This document shows positions 9,330-19,792 of a stretch of 64,000 bases of DNA, piece by piece. The notes under the pieces are model-generated. The model ran no database searches. It saw nothing but the letters and a program-made list of their open reading frames with translations, and was not told the origin of the DNA. The position numbers and the translations under genes are program-made. How positions within the stretch are numbered: the stretch's first letter is position 1; each line of letters opens with the position of its first letter. This stretch comes from Kitasatospora aureofaciens (GTDB taxonomy: Bacteria > Actinomycetota > Actinomycetes > Streptomycetales > Streptomycetaceae). Location: contig JODU01000011.1 of NCBI GenBank assembly GCA_000720845.1, positions 248,001 through 312,000 of the forward strand, given 5' to 3'.

Positions 9330-11423
9330 TCAGGGCTTGGGTTCGAAGGTCTTCGACAGGGTCCGCCAGGTGTCCCGGCGCAGATCGTCGCCCCAGTCGG
9401 CGGCCTTCGCGGTGTACATGAGCGCGTAGCCCTGGTGGTCGTTGACGACGAATCCCCGGTCCACGGTGCGGTACTTGGTGCCGCCGTCGGTGTAGGTGAA
9501 CTCCCAGTCGGCCGTGTTCCAGCCCCGGTAGCCCACCTTCTCTATGCGGATCTTCTGGTAGTCCGAGCGGACCATGTACCGCTCCTGGCTCTTCCAGTCC
9601 GCGACCGGATCGCCCTTGGGCGTGGAGGTCCAGGCGACCAGCAGCTTCTGCCCGCGGGGGCCGGTGAACCGGTCGCCCGAGGAGCCGGTGGTGGTGAACT
9701 TCCAGCCCTCGGGCAGTCCTATGCGGTAGCCCTGGCCACCCTTGTGGGTGGTGGCCACGTCCTCGTCGTCGTCGGACTTCCCGGCGTCCTCCGACTCTCC
9801 GCCGGCCTCGCCGGACGCGCTCGCCCCGGCGTCCGGGGCACCGGTCGCCTCCCCGCTCGTCGCCGGGTCGGAGGCGGAACCGTCGGTACCGGTACCGCCC
9901 TCCTCGTCCCGCTTGGTGTCGCCGCTCGGACCGGCGGAGGCCACGGCCTCGCCGCCGCTGCCGCCCTCTGCGCCCTTGTCGTCGTCGCCGCCGAGCGTGA
10001 GCGCGAGCACCGTGCCGAGCACGGCCAGCGCCACGACCACCGCGATGATGATCAGCGTCCGGCGCGGCACCACGTCGGTGAGCGGGGCCCGGGGCACCGG
10101 CCGGGCGGGCAGGTCCGGCGGCGGCACCACGGGCCAGCCGGAACTCCGCGCGCCACCGGCCGCGTTCGCCGCACCGGAACCGGCACCGGAGCCGACCGCC
10201 CCGGCGGCGCCACGGCCCGCCGCACCGGGGTGCGTACCCGTGCCCGGTCCCGCGGCCGATCCCGCCCTCTGCGCCGGCGGAGCGGGGGCCGTACCGGCGG
10301 ACCCGTGGGCGGCGGTCGTGCCCGCCGCGCCCGCCCCCGTCCGGCCGTCGTCGCCCGGCTTGGTCCGCGAGGCGGCGGCGGCTCCGGCCGCACCGGCCCC
10401 GACGGCCGCCTTGCGCACGGAACGCAGCGCTCCGCGAAGCTTCTCCCCGGCCTCCTCGCCCAGCCTGCCCCCGGATCCCTGGGCACCGCCGCGGCGCCTG
10501 CGCCCGTCCGGCTGCGGAGGCAGCGGCACCACCTTGGTGGCGTCGACCGGTTCACTCGCGCCGCCCCGCTCCGGCGCGTGGATGACCTTGTTGAGCATCG
10601 CGCGGGCGCCCGCGTCGTCGAGCCGCTGGTCGGGGTCCTTGGTGAGCAGCCCGTAGATGACGTCCCGGAGCGGGCCCGCGTTCTTCGGCTCCTCCAGGTT
10701 CTCCGTCATCACCGCGGTGAGCGTCGCGATCGCCGAGCCCCGGTCGTAGGGCGGGGTGCCCTCGACGGCGGCGTACAGCAGGCCGCCCAGCGACCACAGG
10801 TCGGCGGCCGGGCCGGGCTTGTGGCCGCGGGCGCGCTCGGGGGAGATGTAGGAAGGGGCGCCGACGAGCATGCCGGTGGAGGTGATGGAGGGGTCGCCCT
10901 CGACCTGGGCGATGCCGAAGTCGGTGAGCACGACCCGGCCGTCCTCGGCGATCAGCACGTTCGACGGCTTCACGTCGCGGTGCAGGATGCCCTCGCGGTG
11001 CGCGGAGCGCAGCACGTCCAGGACGGCGAGGCCGACCTCGGCGGCGCGCCTGGGCTCCAGCAGTCCGTCCTCACGGATGGCCTCGGCGAGCGACTTGCCC
11101 TCGACGAGTTCCATCACGATCCACGGCCGGTCGTCCTCCTCGACCACGTCGTAGACCGTGACGGCACTGTTGTTGCGGATCCGCGCGATGGCCTTGGCCT
11201 CGCGCAGCGTGCGCGTGATCAGGCGCCGCTTCTCCTCCTCGTCGATGTTCCCCGGGAACCGCAGCTCCTTGACGGCGACCGTGCGTCCGAGGGTCTCGTC
11301 CTCGGCGCGCCACACCGTCCCCATGCCGCCGCGGCCGAGCACGTCTCCCAGCCGGTACCGCCCGGCGAGGAGACGTGCGCTCTTGTCCGTACGGGATGTC
11401 CCCGCCCGCTCCGCCTCCGACAT
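9330..11423 (-). CDS. Transmembrane Ser/Thr protein kinase 5 of 5 (active motifs, outer domain)
   Basis: Hanks-type kinase of 697 aa. Motifs: glycine loop GRGGMG, VAVK Lys52, HRDVKPSN with Asp150, DFG 168-170; the usual APE is SPE here (YISPER near 192). A long Ala/Gly-rich, largely disordered juxtamembrane linker (about 290-450) precedes the membrane helix (456-478). Outside lies an acidic, Ser/Gly-rich stalk and then a domain with LPEGW, VGYRGWN and ADWEFTY, shared with kinases 3 and 4. ATG at 11423 was chosen because GAGGGG lies just upstream. It is transcribed toward the other four kinases with about 170 bp between it and the next gene, so independent transcription is plausible. Confidence 0.9.
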   Translation of the reverse strand: MSEAERAGTSRTDKSARLLAGRYRLGDVLGRGGMGTVWRAEDETLGRTVAVKELRFPGNIDEEEKRRLITRTLREAKAIARIRNNSAVTVYDVVEEDDRPWIVMELVEGKSLAEAIREDGLLEPRRAAEVGLAVLDVLRSAHREGILHRDVKPSNVLIAEDGRVVLTDFGIAQVEGDPSITSTGMLVGAPSYISPERARGHKPGPAADLWSLGGLLYAAVEGTPPYDRGSAIATLTAVMTENLEEPKNAGPLRDVIYGLLTKDPDQRLDDAGARAMLNKVIHAPERGGASEPVDATKVVPLPPQPDGRRRRGGAQGSGGRLGEEAGEKLRGALRSVRKAAVGAGAAGAAAASRTKPGDDGRTGAGAAGTTAAHGSAGTAPAPPAQRAGSAAGPGTGTHPGAAGRGAAGAVGSGAGSGAANAAGGARSSGWPVVPPPDLPARPVPRAPLTDVVPRRTLIIIAVVVALAVLGTVLALTLGGDDDKGAEGGSGGEAVASAGPSGDTKRDEEGGTGTDGSASDPATSGEATGAPDAGASASGEAGGESEDAGKSDDDEDVATTHKGGQGYRIGLPEGWKFTTTGSSGDRFTGPRGQKLLVAWTSTPKGDPVADWKSQERYMVRSDYQKIRIEKVGYRGWNTADWEFTYTDGGTKYRTVDRGFVVNDHQGYALMYTAKAADWGDDLRRDTWRTLSKTFEPKP

Positions 11424-11523
11424 GCGTCCCCTCATGCAACCCGCCCTGACAGAGCCTTCATTGTCCCTCACCCGACAAGTGCTCTACGCCCAGGGTGCCC
11501 GGAGGGTTCCCTTCCCGCCCTCC

Positions 11524-13230
11524 TTACCGCGCCACGATGTCCGGCGCCCCCAGCCGGGCCGCGTCGGCCGTCAGGTCGTCCGGCTGGCGCTGGGACTCCC
11601 GCTCGGCCTCGACCCGCTTCTCGTAGTGCTGGATCTCCCGCTCGACCTGGCCCTTGTCCCAGCCGAGGACCGGCGCCATCAGCTCGGCCGCCTCGCGGGC
11701 GCAGCGCGTCCCCCGGTCGAAGGTCTCGATGGAGATGCGGGTGCGCCGGGTGAGTACGTCGTCCAGGTGCCGCGCGCCCTCGTGCGAGGCGGCGTAGACG
11801 ACTTCGGCGCGCAGGTAGTCGTCGGCGCCGGTGAGCGGCTCACCCAGGGAGGGGTCGGCGGCGACGAGTTCGAGCAGTTCCTCCGTCAGCGCGCCGTACC
11901 TGTTCAGCAGGTGTTCGACGCGCACGACGTGCAGTCCGGTGCGCGCGGCGATCCGGGCCCGCGCGTTCCACAGCGCGTGGTAGCCCTCGGCGCCGAGCAG
12001 CGGGGTCTCCTCGGTGACGCAGTCGGCGACCCGCAGGTCGAGCCCGTGCACCGCCTCGTCCACGGCGTCCTTGGCCATCACCCGGTACGTCGTGTACTTG
12101 CCGCCCGCCACGACGACCAGGCCGGGCACCGGGTGGGCGACGGTGTGCTCGCGCGACAGCTTGCTGGTGGCGTCCGACTCACCGGCCAGCAGCGGGCGCA
12201 GACCGGCGTACACCCCCTCGACGTCGTCGCGCGTGAGCGGCACCGACAGCACCGAGTTGACGTGTTCCAGCAGGTAGTCGATGTCGGCGCTGGAGGCGGC
12301 CGGGTGGGCCTTGTCGAGGTCCCAGTCGGTGTCCGTGGTGCCGATGATCCAGTGCCGGCCCCAGGGGATGACGAACAGCACGGACTTCTCGGTGCGCAGG
12401 ATCAGCCCGGTGCTGGAGTGGATGCGGTCCTTGGGCACGACCAGGTGGATGCCCTTGGAGGCCCGGACGTGGAACTGACCGCGCTCGCCCACCATCGCCT
12501 GGGTGTCGTCGGTCCACACCCCGGTCGCGTTCACCACCTGCTTGGCGCGGACCTCGTACTCGCCGCCCGCCTCGACGTCCCGCACCCGCGCGCCGACCAC
12601 CCGTTCGCCCTCGCGCAGGAAGGAGGTGACCCGGGCGCGGTTGGCGACCTTGGCGCCGTACGCCGCCGCGGTGCGCACCAGCGTGGCCACGAAGCGGGCG
12701 TCGTCCATCTGCGCGTCGTAGTACTGCAGCGCGCCGACGAGCGCGTCCTTCTTCAGGGCGGGCGCCACGCGCAGGGCGTGACGGCGGCTCAGGTGCCGGT
12801 GCAGCGGCAGGCCCCTGCCGTGGCCGCGGGCCATGGACATCGCGTCGTAGAGCGCGACGCCGGAGCCCGCGTACAGCCGCTCCCACCCCTTGTGCTGGAG
12901 CGGGTACAGGAAGGGCACCGGCTTCACCAGGTGCGGCGCGAGCCGTTCGAGCAGCAGCCCGCGCTCCTTCAGCGCCTCCCGCACGAGCACGAAGTCGAGC
13001 ATCTCCAGATAGCGCAGGCCGCCGTGGATCAGCTTGCTGGACCTGCTGGAGGTGCCCGAGGCCCAGTCCCGGGCCTCGACCAGGCCGACGGACAGGCCGC
13101 GCGTCACGGCGTCGAGCGCGGTGCCCGCACCTACCACGCCGGCGCCCACCACCAGTACGTCGAGCTCGCGCTCGGCCATGGCCGCGAGTGACTCGGCGCG
13201 CTGCGCCGGCCCAAGGGTCGCTGTCCTCAC
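11524..13230 (-). CDS. glpD: Aerobic glycerol-3-phosphate dehydrogenase (FAD)
   Basis: Oxidises sn-glycerol 3-phosphate to dihydroxyacetone phosphate and passes electrons to the quinone pool at the inner face of the membrane; needed for glycerol and phospholipid-headgroup use. The 568-aa protein has an N-terminal FAD-binding GAGVVGAG loop near residue 29, the family's SSRSSKLIHGGLRYLE stretch shortly after it, and the helical C-terminal GlpD/FAD-oxidase extension. The GTG at 13230 has GGGAGG about 5 nt upstream. A longer reading frame extends upstream but is not needed. The gene stands between the kinase cluster and a divergent gene; no glpF or glpK is adjacent, so this is a stand-alone copy. 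Confidence 0.93.
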   Translation of the reverse strand: MRTATLGPAQRAESLAAMAERELDVLVVGAGVVGAGTALDAVTRGLSVGLVEARDWASGTSSRSSKLIHGGLRYLEMLDFVLVREALKERGLLLERLAPHLVKPVPFLYPLQHKGWERLYAGSGVALYDAMSMARGHGRGLPLHRHLSRRHALRVAPALKKDALVGALQYYDAQMDDARFVATLVRTAAAYGAKVANRARVTSFLREGERVVGARVRDVEAGGEYEVRAKQVVNATGVWTDDTQAMVGERGQFHVRASKGIHLVVPKDRIHSSTGLILRTEKSVLFVIPWGRHWIIGTTDTDWDLDKAHPAASSADIDYLLEHVNSVLSVPLTRDDVEGVYAGLRPLLAGESDATSKLSREHTVAHPVPGLVVVAGGKYTTYRVMAKDAVDEAVHGLDLRVADCVTEETPLLGAEGYHALWNARARIAARTGLHVVRVEHLLNRYGALTEELLELVAADPSLGEPLTGADDYLRAEVVYAASHEGARHLDDVLTRRTRISIETFDRGTRCAREAAELMAPVLGWDKGQVEREIQHYEKRVEAERESQRQPDDLTADAARLGAPDIVAR

Positions 13231-13532
13231 TGCTGCCTCCCGCTGTCGGTCGCGCCGGGCGCACCCGTCGGGCGAGCCAGGTTCCTGGTACCCACCATGC
13301 CCGGATTCTGACCGGCCTGCCCGACTTCGGCAGCCGCGGGCCCCAACCTGTGGACAACTTCGCCGTGAGCCCACACCGGCCCGCCCCGGCCCCTCGACAC
13401 TCGCCGAAACTCCGCAGATCAATACCGCAAATCGGTCATATTTACTCCTAGTCTGACGTTGTGCTCGCCCGTCCTGTCCACCGGGCTTGCGCACCTGTCC
13501 CGCTTCGGCTACTGGGAAGGACGGCCCACGCC

Positions 13533-14741
13533 ATGCCCGCAGATCTCGCCGTCATCGGACTCGGCCCGTACGGCCTGCCCCTGGCCCAGGCCGCCGTCGC
13601 CGCCGGCATCCCCACCCTCGGCTACCGCACCGGCCCCGAGGCCGGCCCGCTCACCCCGGCCGAGGTGCGCCGGATGCTCGCCACGGGCTTCCGCACCCCG
13701 ACCGGACCGGCCGAGCTGGGCCGCGTCCGCACCGCCGTGATCTGCGCGCCGACCCCGCCCTCCCCCGACGGCGGCCTGGACCTCGGCCAGGTGGAGGCCG
13801 CGGCCCGCACGCTGGCCGCCCACATGCGCCCGCACACCACGATCATCCTGGAGTCGCCGGTGCGGCCCGGGACGACGGAGGAGTTCCTGCGCCCGCTCCT
13901 GGAGCAGGGCTCCGGGCTGCGCGCCGGCCGCGACTTCCACCTCGCCTACTCCCCCAGCCGGGTGGACCCCGGCAACCGCGACTTCACCCCGGCCAACACC
14001 CCGAAGGTCATCGGCGGCCTCACCCCCGCCTGCACCGAGTCGGCCGCCGCCTTCTACAGCCGCCTCACCGACAAGGTGGTCCGCGCGCGCGGGCCGCGGG
14101 AGGCGGAGACGGTCCAGCTCCTGGAGACCAACTTCCGGCACGTGAACATCGCCCTGGTCAACGAGATGGCCGTGCTCTGCGACGACCTCGGCGTCGACCT
14201 GTGGGACGTCCTGCGCTGCGCCGAGACCAAGCCCTTCGGCTTCCAGGCCTTCCGCCCGGGGCCCGGCGTCGGCGGCCACTCCGTCGCCCAGGACCTCACC
14301 GGCCGGGCCCCGCACAGCCTGCGCATGGTGGAGCTGGCCCAGCAGGTCAACGCCCAGATGCCCCGCTACGTCGTCCAGCGCGCCGCCGCCCTCCTCAACG
14401 AGCACGGCAAGTCCGCGCGCGGCGCCCGCGTCCTCCTCCTCGGCGTCACCTACAAGGCCGACCTCGCCGACCAGCAGGCCACCCCGGCCGAGGAGATCGC
14501 GACCCGCCTGATGTCCATGGGCGCCGCCGTGAGCTACCACGACCCGCACATCCCGTCCTGGAACGTCGCCGACCGCCCCGTCCCGCGCGCCGACTCCCTC
14601 TACGAGGCCGCCGCCGACGCCGACCTCACGATCCTCCTCCAGCAGCACCGCACGTACGACCTCCAGGGCCTGTCGGTCAAGGCGCAGCTCCTCCTGGACA
14701 CGCGGGGCGCCACACCGACGGGGGCGGCGCACCGGTTGTGA
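13533..14741 (+). CDS. UDP-glucose/GDP-mannose dehydrogenase family protein lacking catalytic residues
   Basis: A 402-aa member of the family that oxidises nucleotide sugars to uronic acids: N-terminal NAD-binding GLGPYG near residue 9, central helical domain, C-terminal UDP-binding domain (LLLGVTYKADLADQ). Two normally conserved catalytic positions are changed. The nucleophilic Cys of GGHC is Ser250 (GVGGHSVAQD), and the Glu of SPER is Ser142 (SPSRVDPGN). The fold and cofactor loop look intact, so it may bind sugar nucleotides without the usual four-electron oxidation, or do another reaction. ATG at 13533 follows GGGAAGG at some distance. It is divergent from glpD; the AT-richer stretch at 13420-13460 probably holds its promoter. 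Confidence 0.85.
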   Translation: MPADLAVIGLGPYGLPLAQAAVAAGIPTLGYRTGPEAGPLTPAEVRRMLATGFRTPTGPAELGRVRTAVICAPTPPSPDGGLDLGQVEAAARTLAAHMRPHTTIILESPVRPGTTEEFLRPLLEQGSGLRAGRDFHLAYSPSRVDPGNRDFTPANTPKVIGGLTPACTESAAAFYSRLTDKVVRARGPREAETVQLLETNFRHVNIALVNEMAVLCDDLGVDLWDVLRCAETKPFGFQAFRPGPGVGGHSVAQDLTGRAPHSLRMVELAQQVNAQMPRYVVQRAAALLNEHGKSARGARVLLLGVTYKADLADQQATPAEEIATRLMSMGAAVSYHDPHIPSWNVADRPVPRADSLYEAAADADLTILLQQHRTYDLQGLSVKAQLLLDTRGATPTGAAHRL

Positions 14742-14820
14742 GGCGGGGGCGCACGGGGGTGACCGTGCCACGGAGCTGGTGGTGAGAGGGCGGCTGCGCC
14801 GGTACGGTGGGGGAGCAGGT

Positions 14821-14853
14821 GGAGCCCACTGCAGTGGGCCTGCGGCAGGCTCC
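14821..14853. repeat. Nested palindromes downstream of the nucleotide-sugar dehydrogenase gene
   Basis: A perfect 16-bp palindrome (GCCCACTGCAGTGGGC, 14824-14839) overlaps a second inverted repeat (GCCTGC/GCAGGC), and both are enclosed by an outer GGAGCC (14821-14826) / GGCTCC (14848-14853) pair. As RNA it could fold into a branched structure. It may be a terminator for the gene ending at 14741 or an operator; there is no U-run on the + strand. Confidence 0.5.
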
Positions 14854-14872
14854 AGAGAAGTGAACGGAGTGT

Positions 14873-14897
14873 CCACCCCTACTTCTCTTAGGGGTGG
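14873..14897. terminator. Stem-loop, probable terminator
   Basis: CCACCCCT (14873-14880) pairs perfectly with AGGGGTGG (14890-14897) across a 9-nt loop. It lies 4 nt beyond the stop of the small minus-strand ORF at 14902-14997, and also downstream of the plus-strand gene ending at 14741, so it could end transcription from either side. Confidence 0.5.
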
Positions 14898-14901
14898 CCG
14901 C

Positions 14902-14997
14902 TCACTTCCCGTGAATCCGCAGGATCCACCTCCTCCGGAACTTCACCATCCGCAGACGGATCCGGTCCCAGCGGGTGGGCTTGCGGTGACGGCCCAT
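14902..14997 (-). CDS. Small, very basic hypothetical protein (31 aa)
   Basis: Function unknown. ATG at 14997 is preceded by GGAAGGGGGC with about 8 nt spacing, a good ribosome site. The ORF begins MGRHRKPTRWDRIRLR, and nearly half its residues are Arg or Lys. Almost all codons end in G or C, as in real Streptomyces genes. A stem-loop sits directly behind the stop codon. The composition suits a nucleic-acid- or membrane-binding peptide, but no family is recognised. It fills what would otherwise be a gene-free gap of about 540 bp between the nucleotide-sugar dehydrogenase and guaB3. It could still be chance. Confidence 0.42.
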   Translation of the reverse strand: MGRHRKPTRWDRIRLRMVKFRRRWILRIHGK

Positions 14998-15236
14998 GGC
15001 GCGCCCCCTTCCACGATGCCGCCCATATCCCGGTGAGGCGGTCCGTCTGGAATTCGGGCCGGGCCCCGAGGAGCGGGGTCCGGAACGGTTCCTTGGAAGG
15101 GGGCGCCCCAGAGAACTGGGTCGCCGAGCAGGGACATTACCGATCCGGCACAGCCCTCCCCTGCGTATTCGCCCCGAACACCACCGCACGCCCCCGCGCC
15201 GCGTCACGCGCCCCCTCAAGAGCCCCGAGCACGCGA

Positions 15237-15271
15237 AAGGGGCCGGTCACCCATCAGGTGACCGGCCCCTT
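15237..15271 (-). terminator. Rho-independent-type terminator behind guaB3
   Basis: AAGGGGCCGGTCAC (15237-15250) is perfectly complementary to GTGACCGGCCCCTT (15258-15271) with a 7-nt loop. It lies just downstream of the minus-strand gene ending at 15287, with a short T-rich tail (CCTTTCG) on the transcribed strand. Confidence 0.8.
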
Positions 15272-15286
15272 CACATGCCGTGGGGA

Positions 15287-16411
15287 CTACCGCCGGTGCT
15301 GCGAGTCCGCGACCGTCACCTCGACGCGCTGGAACTCCTTCAGCTCGCTGTAGCCGGTCGTGGCCATGGCGCGGCGCAGGGCGCCGAAGAAGTTCATCGA
15401 GCCGTCGGGGTTGCGGGACGGGCCGGTGAGGATCTCCTCGATGGTGCCGACCGTGCCGAGGTCGACCTTCTTGCCGCGCGGCAGCTCCTCGTTGACGGCC
15501 TCCATGCCCCAGTGGTTGCCCTTGCCCGGCGCGTCGGTCGCGCGGGCCAGCGGGGAGCCCATCATCACGGAGTCGGCGCCGCAGGCGATGGCCTTGGGCA
15601 GGTCGCCGGACCAGCCGACACCGCCGTCGGCGATGACGTGCACGTACCGGCCGCCGGACTCGTCCATGTAGTCCCGGCGGGCCGCGGCCACGTCCGCGAC
15701 CGCGGTGGCCATGGGCACCTGGATGCCGAGCACGTTGCGCGTGGTGTGGGCGGCACCGCCGCCGAAGCCGACGAGGACGCCCGCGGCGCCGGTGCGCATC
15801 AGGTGCAGGGCGGCGGTGTAGGTGGCGCAGCCGCCGACGATCACCGGGACGTCGAGCTCGTAGATGAACTGCTTCAGGTTCAGCGGCTCGTGCGAGCCGG
15901 AGACGTGCTCCGCGGAGACCGTCGTACCGCGGATGACGAAGATGTCGACGCCCGCGTCCACGACGGCCTTGGAGAACTGGGCGGTGCGCTGCGGGGAGAG
16001 CGCGGCGGCGGTGACCACGCCCGAGTCGCGCACCTCCTTGATGCGCTGCCCGATCAGCTCCTCCTTGATGGGAGCCGCGTAGATCTCCTGGAGGCGGCGG
16101 GTCGCGTTGTCGGTGTCCAGCTCCGCGATCTCGTCGAGCAGCGGCTGCGGGTCCTCGTGCCGGGTCCAGAGGCCTTCCAGGTTGAGGACGCCGAGGCCGC
16201 CCAGCTCGCCGATGCGGATGGCGGTGGCCGGGGAGACGACCGAGTCCATGGGAGCGGCCAGGAACGGCAGCTCGAAGCGGTAGGCGTCGATCTGCCAGGC
16301 GATCGAGACCTCCTTCGGGTCCCGCGTACGGCGGCTGGGGACGACGGCGATGTCGTCGAAGGCGTACGCCCGGCGGCCGCGCTTGCCGCGCCCGATCTCG
16401 ATCTCAGTCAC
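15287..16411 (-). CDS. guaB3: GuaB3-type IMP dehydrogenase family protein
   Basis: A 374-aa TIM-barrel protein of the IMP dehydrogenase/GMP reductase superfamily, of the actinobacterial GuaB3 group. It has the N-terminal FDDIAVVPSRRT stretch, APMDSVVSP, and the phosphate-binding IADGGV and GSPLARA segments. There is no CBS pair. The catalytic-loop Cys of true IMP dehydrogenases (GSICTTR) is replaced (GGGAAHTTR), so classical IMP oxidation is not expected; the reaction is not established from sequence. It lies 123 bp downstream of guaB with a terminator between them, so it probably has its own promoter. ATG at 16411. Confidence 0.9.
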   Translation of the reverse strand: MTEIEIGRGKRGRRAYAFDDIAVVPSRRTRDPKEVSIAWQIDAYRFELPFLAAPMDSVVSPATAIRIGELGGLGVLNLEGLWTRHEDPQPLLDEIAELDTDNATRRLQEIYAAPIKEELIGQRIKEVRDSGVVTAAALSPQRTAQFSKAVVDAGVDIFVIRGTTVSAEHVSGSHEPLNLKQFIYELDVPVIVGGCATYTAALHLMRTGAAGVLVGFGGGAAHTTRNVLGIQVPMATAVADVAAARRDYMDESGGRYVHVIADGGVGWSGDLPKAIACGADSVMMGSPLARATDAPGKGNHWGMEAVNEELPRGKKVDLGTVGTIEEILTGPSRNPDGSMNFFGALRRAMATTGYSELKEFQRVEVTVADSQHRR

Positions 16412-16480
16412 GTCTGTGGCCTTTCCCTGATGCGTTGCAGCGCCTTCCAGTATCCCCGACGGGCTCGCCGGGGCACCGCA

Positions 16481-16513
16481 GAGGGCGGCCCCGGATGGTC
16501 CGGAGCCGCCCTC
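16481..16513 (-). terminator. Terminator behind guaB
   Basis: GAGGGCGGC (16481-16489) pairs with GCCGCCCTC (16505-16513), with extra CCGG/CCGG pairing inside the loop. It stands in the guaB-guaB3 interval, downstream of guaB on the minus strand. Confidence 0.7.
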
Positions 16514-16534
16514 GGGAGGCTGCTGCCTGGGTGC

Positions 16535-18082
<1,548 letters not shown>

Positions 18083-18188
18083 CTAACGGGAAGTGGACGT
18101 GGCTCATTCCACGATCAAGGAAGCATGCGACCTTCGTGCTTTTGTACGAGGCGGACCGCCGCGCGGACGATCGCGCGAACCGCCCGGA

Positions 18189-18866
18189 CTACTGCTCCGC
18201 CAGGGCCCGCAGGCGGCTCAGCGCCCGGTGCTGGGCGACCCGGACCGCGCCCGGTGACATTCCCAACATCTGCCCGGTCTCCTCGGCCGTGAGTCCGACC
18301 GCGATGCGCAGCAGGAGCAGCTCGCGCTGGTTCTCCGGCAGGTTGGCCAGCAGTTTCTTGGCCCAGGCGGCGTCGCTGTTGAGCAGCGCCCGCTCCTCGG
18401 GGCCCAGCGAGTCGTCCGGCCGCTCGGGCATCTCGTCGGACGGGACGGCCGTCGAGCCGGGGTGGCGCATCGCGGCACGCTGGAGGTCGGCGACCTTGTG
18501 GGCGGCGATGGCGAAGACGAACGCCTCGAAGGGGCGCCCGGTGTCCTTGTAACGGGGCAGCGCGAGCAGGACCGCGACGCAGACCTCCTGGGCGAGGTCC
18601 TCGACGAAGTGCCGGGCGTCGCCGGGCAGCCGGGACAGTCGCGTCCGGCAGTAGCGCAGCGCCAAGGGGTGGACATGGGCGAGCAGGTCGTGCGTGGCCT
18701 GCTCGTCCCCGTCCACGGCGCGGTGGACGAGCCCACCGACCGTCCCTTGGTCAGGGGCCGCCTCGTCGTCACGCATCGGTCCATGGTGCCTTGCGGCCGT
18801 CCGATCCGTGGCTCCGTGCCCGTTGTTGTGCACCGAAGCGTTATGAGCAGGTGCGCCGGAACTCAT
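18189..18866 (-). CDS. shbA: RNA polymerase sigma factor, ECF/SigD type (ShbA-like)
   Basis: Directs RNA polymerase to a specific promoter set. About 225 aa with region 2 ([30 protein letters not shown]) and region 4 ([37 protein letters not shown]). The position between guaB and bldM and the similarity to mycobacterial SigD match ShbA, which in S. griseus drives transcription of the principal sigma gene hrdB. Identity as ShbA is inference from context. The ATG at 18866 is preferred to a later ATG at 18776 because AGGGG lies just before it; the later start has no ribosome site. The 50 residues before region 2 are low complexity. Confidence 0.82.
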   Translation of the reverse strand: MSSGAPAHNASVHNNGHGATDRTAARHHGPMRDDEAAPDQGTVGGLVHRAVDGDEQATHDLLAHVHPLALRYCRTRLSRLPGDARHFVEDLAQEVCVAVLLALPRYKDTGRPFEAFVFAIAAHKVADLQRAAMRHPGSTAVPSDEMPERPDDSLGPEERALLNSDAAWAKKLLANLPENQRELLLLRIAVGLTAEETGQMLGMSPGAVRVAQHRALSRLRALAEQ

Positions 18867-19056
18867 CCCCTGCGCCCTCCCCTTCCGCTCGACCGACTCG
18901 TCCCCGAGGAACTCCACACCTCAAGGATGCGTCATCCGCGGCGAAACGAGCAGCGGGCATCCGGCGGGTCGCCTTGTCACCCCCGCTCACCTCGCGATAA
19001 GCGGGGATGGTCACATCCCCGACGGGCCTGACCGGCCTCCACCGCACGGGGTGCTC

Positions 19057-19668
19057 CTAGCGGACCAGGCCCCACCGGAAGCCGAGCGCCACCGCGTGCG
19101 CCCGGTCCGAGGCGCCGAGCTTCTTGAAGAGCCGACGGGCGTGGGTCTTGACGGTGTCCTCGGACAGGAACAGCTCCCGGCCGATCTCCGCGTTGGAACG
19201 GCCGTGGCTCATGCCTTCCAGCACCTGGATCTCGCGCGCGGTGAGCGTGGGCGCGGCGCCCATCTCGGCCGAGCGCAGCCGGCGCGGGGCGAGCCGCCAG
19301 GTCGGGTCGGCGAGGGCCTGGGTCACGGTGGCGCGCAGTTCGGCGCGCGAGGCGTCCTTGTGCAGATAGCCACGGGCACCGGCGGCGACCGCGAGGGCCA
19401 CGCCGTCCAGGTCCTCGGCGACGGTGAGCATGATGATGCGCGCGCCGGGGTCGGCGGACAGCAGCCGCCGGACCGTCTCGACGCCGCCCAGACCGGGCAT
19501 GCGCACGTCCATCAGAATCAGGTCCGAGCGGTCGGCACCCCAGCGGCGGAGGACTTCCTCGCCGTTGGCGGCCGTCGTCACGCGCTCGACGCCGGGCACG
19601 GTCGCGACCGCGCGGCGGAGCGCCTCTCGGGCAAGCGGGGAGTCGTCGCAGACGAGGACGGAAGTCAT
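19057..19668 (-). CDS. bldM: Orphan response regulator BldM, developmental activator
   Basis: Transcription factor required for aerial growth and sporulation in Streptomyces; it acts as a homodimer or with WhiI. The 203-aa protein has an N-terminal receiver domain (VLVCDDSPLAREAL, LILMDVRMPG) and a C-terminal LuxR/FixJ-type helix-turn-helix (LTAREIQVLEGMSHGRSNAE, LFLSEDTVKTHARRLFKKLG). No sensor kinase gene is adjacent, in line with its known orphan, atypical status. It is divergent from whiD across 381 bp, and a sigma-BldN-type promoter lies about 118 nt upstream of the start. ATG at 19668. Confidence 0.95.
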   Translation of the reverse strand: MTSVLVCDDSPLAREALRRAVATVPGVERVTTAANGEEVLRRWGADRSDLILMDVRMPGLGGVETVRRLLSADPGARIIMLTVAEDLDGVALAVAAGARGYLHKDASRAELRATVTQALADPTWRLAPRRLRSAEMGAAPTLTAREIQVLEGMSHGRSNAEIGRELFLSEDTVKTHARRLFKKLGASDRAHAVALGFRWGLVR

Positions 19669-19792
19669 GGCCGTCCTCCGCAGCTGATGCGCGTCACGTT
19701 GAGCCTCCAGGCTGGTACGAAATCGTCACCTGTGCGGTCGACCGTCCCGGACGCCCGCCCGAGCACTTGTTCCTTCAACCGCCTCCGCACTC

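Noticed and set aside
11158..13191. A 677-codon + strand frame opposite glpD and kinase 5
   Set aside because: It is a mirror frame of glpD with biased composition and no recognisable motif.
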